A DNA stretch of 64,000 bases from assembly GCA_010645155.1 (NCBI GenBank), contig JAAGOF010000300.1:1175043-1239042 (forward strand). The letters run 5' to 3'. Each line of letters begins with the position of its first letter. Positions within the stretch are counted from its first letter, which is position 1. Positions 55,509-64,000 of this stretch are shown here, in pieces. This DNA comes from Tigriopus japonicus (Eukaryota; Arthropoda; Copepoda; Harpacticoida; Harpacticidae). The notes beneath the pieces are model-generated. The model was not told the origin of the DNA. It did no database searches and worked only from the letters and a program-made list of their open reading frames with translations. Both the position numbers and the translations under genes were made by a program.

Positions 55509-55799
55509 TCATTGGATCTCATTGGGTTCGTTATACACAGATCCATCTTTATCTGGTTCCAGATATGCATAATCAAGGACATGGGCTGATTGGAAGATCA
55601 GACCTGGTATCAATGAACGTCCCATAGATTTCTTCAGCCTGCCATTGATAACATCAACACGCATGATCTTCCACTTCGCGAGAGCCGAATGAAAAGGGTC
55701 CTCAAAGCAAAGGATATCAATAATCATAGATGGGCTTTGGTAACTAAACATATGAAGGACGAATTGCATGTGAAAGCAATCGATTTGTCCGATGCTCAT
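55509..55799 (-). CDS. Hypothetical open frame of 96 codons
   Basis: An ATG-initiated frame begins MSIGQIDCFHMQFVLHMF and ends PDKDGSVYNEPNEIQ. Codon choice looks ordinary for coding sequence and the region is richer in GC than its flanks. There is no recognisable domain. It may be a chance frame, a transposon relic or one exon of a gene. Confidence 0.25.
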   Translation of the reverse strand: MSIGQIDCFHMQFVLHMFSYQSPSMIIDILCFEDPFHSALAKWKIMRVDVINGRLKKSMGRSLIPGLIFQSAHVLDYAYLEPDKDGSVYNEPNEIQ

Positions 55800-56197
55800 T
55801 GGCCATTAATAAGCTAATCACAAAATAAATGTCGTGGGTTGATTTATTTATCAGTTTCGTTGGCATTCGGAAATAATTTCTGTTCCGGTTTCGGTCAATT
55901 TGGGTGAGCAAAACGGTCAACACTAGGAGAAAAATATTAAAACAATAATAATTCGAAACGTCTGTAAAAGAATATTTCCGAATTTTACAAATGCATATTG
56001 TATTCCTTTATCACGTGGGTGAAATAAATCTTCAAGGTGAATTATGTTTGCCTATGATTTTGTTGTTACCTGATTTCGGTTTCGGGTTGTCCTTGTTTCG
56101 GTTAACTTCGGTAAATTTCGGTAAACTGGTCATTCAGCCAATCGCTATTTCTCAGTTAATTTTAAAAATAAAGTTCAAAACCTTGAAACAACTCAAT
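55800..56197. other. Intergenic with CGGTTTCGG-type words
   Basis: GTTCCGGTTTCGGTCAATTT and later GATTTCGGTTTCGGG and GTTTCGGTTAACTTCGG recur, similar to the ends of the MITE at 21036-21300. No complete element could be delimited. Confidence 0.35.
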
Positions 56198-56518
56198 TGA
56201 ATGCCAGAGTGAAAAGTTAAGCCTTCTCAAACTTATTTACTGAAGAGAGCATACACTAGAATAAATGAACTCGCCCTTTTGTGGTTAAGCGATTGCCACA
56301 AAAGGGCTAGTTCATTCATTCTCGGTAGGATTTGCACTGAACTTTGAGTGAGCATAACTTATGTCCCCGACATTTGATTGGGCTAAAAATTGAAATACGT
56401 ATTCTTGTCAACATATGCAAGGTCTCATTTGCAGAAGAACGTAATTGAATTGTGCCTACTGGAAATCCTGATTCCTCTCGTTAACCTCCCAGTCCAGTGA
56501 AATTCAGTGGTTCTTGGC
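56198..56518. mobile_element. Palindromic MITE, truncated copy
   Basis: The sequence matches the centre and one arm of 62491-62944. It keeps the central palindrome GAATGAACTCGCCCTTTTGT / ACAAAAGGGCTAGTTCATTC and the end CCAGTGAAATTCAGTGGTTC, and lacks the outer part of the other arm. Confidence 0.6.
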
Positions 56519-57824
56519 TTAATCTGCTCTATTCTCTATTATTACCAAAAATTACCTTCTTTCCGCATGGTCGCTCATCTGACTTAATATTTAGTGTTAA
56601 CAACACTTAATATATAAGGAAGTTAAATCGACCCAAGTCTTATTTTAGAATGGTTGTTGTTTTTGAATGATCTGTGAGTGCCCACCTTTTGTGACTAGCT
56701 TTCCGTGTTCGTGATTGGATCACTCTCAGAGATGTGACCTTAAGAAATGGAACATCCACCTAAAGGTTGGCTGAAATGTCCTCCTAGTTCAAAGTAAAAC
56801 CAAAAATGATCACAAAAACTCACACGAGTTTGAAAACCATTTCATGCCCTCTCGCCCTTTTTTGTTCTTGATATCGGAGAAAAATATAAAAATCCAAACA
56901 ATACAATTCATTGAATTTTAGATCTAAATCTGTTTGAAAGTGTTAACATCGATATTTTTTGGTATTGACAACCGCTTGGAAGCTCAGCGCTCACCCGGAA
57001 AAGTAGCATCACCTCGAAAATCCAAAATGTTATTTCTGCACTGCTTACCTGGGATTTTTTTGAGCTCTTGATTTTGTTCAACTCATATTTACAGATTAAC
57101 ACTCTAAATAGGCGAAAGGCTAATATTTGGAATATTTTCCTATGGTGCTAGGCGAAGAAGAAATTTTGATGTTGTTGTCCGAAAAAAACGAACGAGCAAA
57201 GCGTGCGCTGCTGAAAAGTGACCGTAGCGCCTCATGAGAGATACCAACTAAACCACATTAATTTTATGGTTGCCTACTCTGATTTAGGAAGATTGGGTCT
57301 CTGGGATCCCTGTGTGGTTGAACCTTTCTTCAGCCTAATCAGTTCCCTTGTTCACTGGTGTATGCTTGTCCAGTCTCGGTTTCTATTTTTTAGTTGGTGA
57401 TTGTTTGTAGTGGTTTGTAGGAGAGTAGTAATTTTTCAAGGGCCTTTGTCGAGAGAGGTCAATTATGGAACTTAAAATAGAGACATCTATTTTTTAAGCC
57501 TGATGTAATGGGAACCTCTTTATCTTTCCATCCCTATAATATCAATCATCTTGAAAAAAAGTCTTGGTACTCATCTTAGGACCCATTTGTCAATATTTCA
57601 TAACATTAAAGAATGAACAAAGTGCAAAACATATAAAAACAAAGTAGAACTCCTCAATTATTTGGGTCCTTGCCAAAAATTTGCGAAGGATAATTTAAGA
57701 ATTGTGTGGATCAGAGGCAAAGTAATGTATTTTGTTAAATACAAATTTCAAATCAAAAAATAAGTAAAAAATTGATAATTCGTTTTTTTTTCAAAAAGTA
57801 GGGATGTTGAGAGCATTTGGAAGT
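56519..57824. other. Intergenic, nothing recognised
   Basis: AT-rich sequence of 1.3 kb with only short frames. TCTCTGGGATCCCTGTGTGG near 57300 weakly recalls the hAT-like family end. Confidence 0.4.
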
Positions 57825-58386
57825 ATTCGTGGATTGACTTGTGCATTAGCTGATCAAGCGACAGCATCAAAACAAAGAGAAAAACTATTCGAGCAGCTTG
57901 CAAGAAATAATGTTTCGAGTTTTCGGCTCTTCAAAAAACTTTGTTTCATCAAGTTCGTCTTGACCTACGAAAGAGAGGAGGCAGATTTCAATGCGCGATG
58001 TGCAGTCACTCTATGGAAATCAAAACAGGAAAAAAATGTTCTCAGCTTACAGCTGATGAAACTCACAATTTTGTAAGCTGTTTTGCGTTTGTCAATTTCG
58101 GAGTAAACCATCTGCATATTGACAAACGCAAAACAGCTTACAAAATTGTGAGGTTCATCAGCTGTCAGTTGTGAACACCTTTTTCTTGTTTTGATTTCCA
58201 TAGAGTGACTGCACATTATGCCTTGAAATCTGCCTCCTCTCTATCGTGGATCAATACGAACTTGATGAAACAAGTTTTTTCAAGAGCCGAAAACTCGAAC
58301 CCTTAATCTTGGCAAGCTGCTTGAACAGTTTTTCTCTTTGTTTTGATGCTGTTGCTTGATCAGCTAATGCAAAGTCAATCCACGAA
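57825..58386. repeat. Long near-perfect inverted repeat (hairpin) of about 560 bp
   Basis: The left arm 57825-58096 and right arm 58118-58386 are reverse complements with roughly nine of ten bases matching, separated by a loop of only about 21 bp (58097-58117). Arm landmarks are TTCGTGGATTGACTT, GAGTTTTCGGCTCTT, GTGCAGTCACTCTATGGAAA and CACAATTTTGTAAGCTGTTT. No terminal transposon motif or target duplication is evident. A transcript through it would fold into a double-stranded RNA of about 270 bp. One arm is open for 90 codons from an ATG at 57804, of unknown meaning. Confidence 0.85.
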
Positions 58387-61054
58387 CATAATTAGTTTAA
58401 TTACATACACATAAGCTGATGCGCTAAAACTACACTTCATCCTGAATATTTTAAAATACTTTGGTATACTCGAGTTATTTGAACTACTGCAGTTCATATT
58501 CGACGTGCCATTAATTAAGTAAACTAATCCAAGGGTACTTTAATCATTAATGAAAGGGAGGGTAATTGTAATTTGAAGGTCAGGACTAAGAAAAGTTTTC
58601 CTATCAAACAAGTGACACTACTCATCCACCAAAAGGATAATTGTGGTGCCATTTTCATTAACGCTTTCTCAAATAAGAACGAGGTCAAGTATTGTCGCTC
58701 AAAATATTATTGCCCATGAACCATGTGACTGATTGTTCTAGAATTAAGTAAGTGACATCCTTAAACATATTCTTAATGGCTCGTGTCAAGTATGAATGAA
58801 AATCCGATTTATAATAATCCCTCAACTGAATGTGATTGGCAAGGCTTCACGTTTTACGTCAACATTGACAAGGGTTATAACGAAATGTATCACATTCCCC
58901 CATGTGATACTCTTCTATGCCCATAATAACTCAACAAAACTCTGCTACGCAGTGCTGAGCGTACCAAAACTTGCTATTTCATAGGCATTTATTCAGAGCA
59001 GTTGCCGGTGTTAAATCTGTTTATCGGGCTATTCCATGTTTTCCCGAGGTCTCCGTTACTGAAAGACGTGTTGTCTTCTCGTCGTTCAGCCTCTTTCTCT
59101 CATGTGAGTTTATCCGAAAAATAGCCTTATGTATTGCCATTAGAGACTACTTAAGATCCGACAATCATGCCGTTGGTTGAAAGATAATGGGATGTGACAC
59201 ACTTGGTTAGTGTGTATATGAACCATATTTCAAAGTAAATTAATCCCATCCACAAAGCCTGACGAGAGTCTTATGGAAGGTGTGAGAAAATCTTGAAAGG
59301 ACAGCTCAGATTATGCTGAGCTCAAAGCTGAGCCATGAAAAAAGGTTCTTTTATGAGACAAAACCTACCTTGAGATTAAATTCTACTTCAAAGACAAGAG
59401 GAAAGGAGATGAAGTAGTGATAGGCTGAAATATGCTACACTTTTAGACAAAGGCTTTGGCGGTCTTTCCCGACGAATTCGATTGAAACTGGAAGCACATT
59501 CTTAGGTGAAATGTGAAAATATTTTACGCAACAATTTAACATTGTTTTAACACTATTTGTAGTACATAAGGCTTGCTAAATTTGTGCTAGAAAAACTCAC
59601 TGTATCCCTAAATAGAAGTGAAGGAAAGTGTTACAAAGTAACTTGGACTAAGTAGTATATGAGCCAAATTTGGAACATCGTCATACGAGCATGAGCTTCA
59701 AAACATAGTGATTTATGGACAGTTTTTTGTCCATTTGTTTGAGTATAATTTTGCTATTTTAACCACCTCTTCCATCTTTGTAATAATTATCAAATGGACA
59801 GAGGAGCATACTGTATATATCACAAATAATAAATTGATTTCTTTCAAGTTATGTAAAAATGTTCAGTTTTTTCAAGATGAAATCAAATAAAACTTACAAG
59901 TTTATTATCTTCATTGGAAGGCGTTGATAATTAACTCTGAATCGAAAATAATCATCTCTAGAATAGAGCTACTTGCCGAAAAAGAGCCTTTTCGACGTCG
60001 AAAAGATAAAAAAAATTTGAAAAATGTCTAGTGGTTAATACAAATTACCTCTTAAGGTATCGAAGCTTTAGTCCGTCTATTTTCCACAGGTCTTTGAATA
60101 TAACGATGTGGTTTTGACAGCATATCTCCATGAGCACAATTTGAATCCCATTCACCTAGATGTGTTGGGAAATGTAGAAAGATCTCGCAACGGTCAATCT
60201 CATGGTATGGTAAATACATTTGATTAGGCTTGCCCATTGGTCGAAGAATGACCACAAAAATTATCATCTTCCACTGGACTTTTGCCAGCACGGCCTTAGA
60301 TTCCTTTGTCCTTTGAGTCGTCCTCTGATCTGGTATTCATTCATGCCCGATCGAACCCAACTAAAGATTCTTTTGGCAGACACGATGAATGTCTTTACCC
60401 GCCTACTCTTCGTCTTTAAGGGTATGAAGACATTTACCAGGCAAAACCAATCGAGGTGAAAAATGATGGCCTTCAATTGAGCAGAATCAGCTGTCACCAT
60501 TGTTTATGTTGACGAACGACCTTGATTTTGTCAGTGAACGCGAGGACACGTGACACTCGCCAAGAAAACAGACACCAGCAAGCTCAGCATTCTTTCTTCA
60601 GACTTTCCCCTTTATCCTTGATACGGGAAGATCTCTTGGAACTTGGAACTGACCTAGACAGACCTAAGTGAGAGTGAATTTAACAGAGGGAATATTTTCA
60701 GAAATAGTTCTAGTCTTCCTTTAAATGCCAAAGAATTAAATTGCAGCCTTGCAATCTGGCGGTGAAGAGTGAGAGGCGAGAAAGTTCCATCCCAAAAAGA
60801 AACCTCAGCTGGTCTTTGCCAAGTGCGAAAAGTATAAATGAGACAAGGCCAAGTGGTATGCAAGTGCTTTGATTGGCTTTTAGCCATGGTTATGAAGACG
60901 TGAAACGGCTAGATACCAAATGTTTAGTGATCATTGAGCATTTACTCAATGAGTGTTTGACTCATCTGGTTTTTTTTGGTTTACAGATAACATCGAAAGG
61001 GGTTTTGCTGTTCTTGGAAGAATTCCTGTGTAAGAACCAATATCCTAGACCTCC
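58387..61054. other. Intergenic, no convincing gene
   Basis: A somewhat GC-richer patch at 60200-60560 has a 78-codon ATG-initiated minus-strand frame (60264-60500) and an overlapping 79-codon frame. Neither matches a family I know. The rest is AT-rich. Confidence 0.4.
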
Positions 61055-61580
61055 AGTATGTCAAAAGTTTTTGAGAAGATGATGAAATCCAATTTTAGTA
61101 TAGTAACTCAACTGGTTGGTAATATTGAACAGATTATTGACGGGCTTGAAAGTCGCGAGTCAGTAATGAGAGAGCTCTCGTATTGGGAGAGACTCCAGAA
61201 GCTAAGGCTGTACAGTACTCAGAGAGGATATGAAAGGTACTGTATTATACTGATACTGTATGTTTTCAAGAGCATTCATGGGCTCTGTCCTAACCCAGGC
61301 TTTGAGATCAGTTGTTGCGATCGTAGAGGTTTTACATGCGTTCTGAGAGCACCTCCAAATCTGTAGGAATCAAGGCTAGTTCGAACAATGAAGTTCTCCT
61401 CTCTTCTCTATCGGGCTCAATCTTTATTTATATATATTTTAAAGTTCAATCTTTTGCCCATTAGTCTTCGTCGGGAATATGTAGGAGCTGATCCTCTAAC
61501 AGCTTTTAAAGCAGTATCGGACAAATTCTTAAATGCTAATCCTGATCAACTCGCCTTGCCAACAATAACTTATTGGTAGA
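61055..61580 (+). pseudogene. Non-LTR retrotransposon fragment, internally deleted (copy 3)
   Basis: The start TSKVFEKMMKSNF resembles the reverse-transcriptase SKVFE motif that normally follows YRPISLT. Within about 40 residues the sequence jumps to MRELSYWERLQKLRLYSTQR and YVFKSIHGLCPNPGFEI, the C-terminal region, so most of the catalytic domain is deleted. A stop and a frameshift separate the last part (FNLLPISLRREYVGADPLTA, up to a stop at 61579). It is inactive. The C-terminal part is closely related to 2868-3330. Confidence 0.75.
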
Positions 61581-62218
61581 CGAGGTATGACATAAATGTT
61601 TATTGTATCCAGTAACGCTTATAATTAACACTCTTTCCAGGGAATCCCATTCCTTGCAGCGATAATAAAAAAATTACCAGTCAAAATTTCCCGGACTTTT
61701 GAATTGCTTTTGTCAATTCAAAATCAGAGTACAGTCTAAACAAATAAAAACTGACTTTTTGGAGATAGCCTTTATCGGATCTTTGAAAGTACATATTTTA
61801 TGGTCTTGTTTCCACTTGGCAAATTACGTGGTGGGGCCATGGCGTTGTTATTCTCGCATGTCATGGAAAATGAACATCATTTTTTAGTTTGTGAAGCTCG
61901 AACGGGCACCCTTTGCCTGACACACCATTCATGGTCCATTTGCATTTGATAAATGACTTCTTGGCGTGCTTTCAATCATATTTCACGTTGTTCCACCCAA
62001 TCAGGTTTGGTTTTAGCTGCACTCGCTCTTCTTCTTGGTGCACATAATACTACACTGTGTACATTGGTTTGTTAGCTACGTCACGCAAGAACATTCCCAA
62101 CACCTTGAGAGGGACATTTTCATTCCCTAAGAACCCCGGAAGTTTCAGCTCCCAAATTAGGTCCGTTGTGGTCAAAAATAATGAGGGAAGCAAGCTGAGG
62201 TGAAACAAAGGGCTTGAT
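61581..62218. other. Intergenic, possible decayed coding stretch
   Basis: On the minus strand about 62180-62050 reads DLIWELKLPGFLGNENVPLK and VLGMFLRDVANKPMYTV. It looks more protein-like than its surroundings but belongs to no family I can name, and no splice context is clear. Confidence 0.3.
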
Positions 62219-62476
62219 CGAATAGTAAAGGAGTCGGCAACCGTTTTTGTGTGAAGGCCCACCAAATTCGGTTTGGTGAAGTTGGGGCCCACCATACAAA
62301 TGGTGGCAGGTTTATAGGCCCACAATTAACGATCAAAGACCTCTGGGCCCACCAGTACAGCATTATGGATGTCTCATGGCCCAGTGTTTATGCCTTTTCT
62401 CATTGCTCGTGGGCCCACCAACGATCACCCTTGGGCCCACATGTGGGCCGCGGCCCACCGATTGCCGATCCTTGAA
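62219..62476. mobile_element. hAT-like MITE (GTGGGCC family), copy 3
   Basis: This is the most complete copy. The left end reads GGAGTCGGCAACCG, and the right end in reverse complement AAGGATCGGCAATCGGTGGG then CCGCGGCCCACATGTGGG. Six GGGCCCACCA words are spread inside in the same orientation. The sequence is non-coding. Confidence 0.65.
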
Positions 62477-62490
62477 ATAGGAAATGTAGA

Positions 62491-62944
62491 CAAGAACCAC
62501 TGAATTTCTCTGGACTGGGAGGCTAACGAGAGGAATCATGATTTCCAGTAGGAACTTTTCCATTACGTTCTTCTGCAAATGAGATCTTGCCTATGATGAC
62601 AAGAATACGTACTTCAATTTTCAGCTCAATCAAACGTTGGAGACAAACGTTTTGCTCACTAAAAGTTCAGTGCAAATCCTACCGAGAATGAATGAACTAG
62701 CCCCTTTTCTGGTAATTGCTTTACCCCAAAAGGGCGAGTTCATTCAATTTATGCTCTCTTTAGTACATAAATTTGAGAAGGCGTAACTTTTCACTCCGGC
62801 ATTCGATTGAGTTGAAAATTGAAACCTGCCGTCTGCTCAATACAAGCCAGGTCTCATTTGCAAAAGAACACAATTCAATCAATTCTACTAGAAATAAAAA
62901 TTCTCATCGTTCGCCTCCACCTCCAGAAATTCAGTGCTTCTTGG
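62491..62944. mobile_element. Palindromic (foldback) MITE of about 454 bp
   Basis: The whole unit is an imperfect palindrome. It starts CAAGAACCACTGAATTTCTC and ends GAAATTCAGTGCTTCTTGG. The centre (about 62690-62745) is a tighter hairpin with GAACTAGCCCCTTTT and AAAAGGGCGAGTTC. Partial copies occur at 56198-56518 and about 8310-8475. No target duplication is evident. Confidence 0.7.
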
Positions 62945-63703
62945 TACAGGTCTAATGGATTAGTGTTTTTTTACTTGAATGTCTGACCTCCTCAAAAGAA
63001 AAAAAAACTTTGGTGATTGACTAGGAATGGCAAAGCCGAAAATCAACAAGCTCTTACACAAATCTTGGTTTATGAAAGGCTTGCCCTTGAAATCGTTTCC
63101 TGAAACGAATCTCGAAATCTATGAATTAGTCTGCAACCAATCCTAGCGGGTTGAAGTCTTTCAAAAATTAAGTTTCTTCACAGAAAATAGGCATTGAAAG
63201 ATGTTTTTTTTTCTATCAAAATGTTTAGAAATGTTTAAACCCACACTGAACAACTATGAGAAATAACAGGCTGACTGTCATAAATCAGATCCAAGGGTGC
63301 AAAATAGAAGCAGATTTTTAAAAATTTAGATTTCAGGTAAGTAATTATTGTATGAGCTCTGCTTTTTAAAAAGAACCATCCTGGAAAGTCCCTTGAAGGA
63401 AAAAAACTGTTATCTTGCAATCAGCAAAGCAAAAAATGTTGAGTTCAACTTTTAACCTCCCAACTCTCAAGTCCTCTTAAAACATTGCAAAGAAAAACAA
63501 AAAAAGGACCCCTGTTTTTCTAAACCACGATAAGCTTTCTTCAATGAACAAGGTCATTAAACTATTTTAGGGTTGTTTCAACCCTGAAACATATGGTCTT
63601 ACGCCTTTGAAGAACAAAATCAAAGGAAACATGTCGGGTTATGGACTCGATTTTACTGTACCTTCAGATGATACGAGATGAGAATAGGACTACAGCCAAC
63701 TAC
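62945..63703. other. Intergenic, nothing recognised
   Basis: AT-rich unique sequence with short frames only. Confidence 0.45.
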
Positions 63704-63992
63704 AGTTCTATATAGACAGAAATGTCACTCCAGTTAGGTCAGTGGAGTTTTATTTTGAGCTCATTTCAGCAATCCAGCAGCAAGGGTGCCAGTTGACTTG
63801 ATTCTTTATGCATTGGTCTTGTTCCAGCATAGCAGTTGAGAGAGCAATTCCGCCACTGACTCCCTGAAATCGCAAATTCCAGTTTAGAATCACGTAACTA
63901 GTTGTGCTCAATGTCCAATCCCATGGCACACACACTGCAAGCTCGTTGAATCAAAAACAATTTGGGAGTGACATTTCTGTGTATATAGAACT
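63704..63992. mobile_element. 289-bp MITE with AGTTCTATATA termini
   Basis: The left end AGTTCTATATAGACAGAAAT then GTCACTCC and the right end in reverse complement AGTTCTATATACACAGAAAT then GTCACTCC are nearly perfect inverted repeats of 28 bp. TA dinucleotides flank both ends. The family copy at 33510-34325 is interrupted by other sequence. Confidence 0.82.
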
Positions 63993-64000
63993 ATACAGCC

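Noticed and set aside
62050..62190. Minus-strand exon reading LKLPGFLGNENVPLKVLG
   Set aside because: Protein-like in feel but with no recognisable family, splice signals or second copy; kept only as a remark in the region entry.
1..64000. CRISPR array or bacterial operon
   Set aside because: Tandem repeats here have no spacers, and the genes have introns and poly-A signals; the DNA is eukaryotic.

Overview
The window is animal nuclear DNA that is AT-rich, short of genes and dense in repeats. Coding sequence is split by GT-AG introns (one only 55 bp), there are no operons, and AATAAA signals follow the stop codons. The gene families (DEG/ENaC channel, MIF-like proteins, an orphan seven-helix receptor, a small secreted protein), a short interstitial TTAGG run and the mobile elements fit an arthropod. 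I would guess a crustacean such as a copepod, but this is inference: no ribosomal or mitochondrial marker is present to fix the taxon.

Left part (about 4.6-28.5 kb). A tandem segmental duplication is the backbone. Unit A has the 5' exons of a DEG/ENaC channel (4619-5076), its C-terminal exon (9745-10383) and a two-exon gene for a 174-residue secreted protein (14500-15079). Unit B repeats the order: a broken channel exon 2 (15702-15812), a frameshifted and transposon-interrupted C-terminal exon (24646-25456) and a second secreted-protein gene (27462-28041) whose coding sequence is identical to the first. A third, partial copy of the secreted-protein 3' end follows (28239-28500). Both units have been inflated by mobile elements. 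The most striking are two copies of a foldback-type transposon of about 0.9 kb (16587-17488 and 22443-23350). Their long terminal inverted repeats are arrays of a 17-bp minisatellite, and the first copy has a perfect 9-bp target duplication. A 0.7-kb element with a 15-bp minisatellite, the same GGTTCC terminus and a 9-bp target duplication lies at 6544-7239.

Middle part (29-41 kb). Two tautomerase/MIF-family genes (29667-30803 and 36457-36897) share an intron at the same codon and phase, so they are paralogues. An intronless minus-strand gene (38993-40408) encodes an orphan GPCR-like protein with an unusually long second intracellular loop.

Right part (41-64 kb). No gene is convincing here. 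There are a few open frames of unknown meaning, fragments of a CR1/Jockey-like non-LTR retrotransposon, several TIR elements (one hAT-like with an 8-bp target duplication), a near-perfect hairpin of about 560 bp (57825-58386) and palindromic MITEs. The assembly has one short N gap (33763-33785).

The genes do not form a common pathway. What ties the region together is duplication and transposition. All exon calls rest on reading frame, splice consensus and recognised family motifs; no expression or similarity search was possible.
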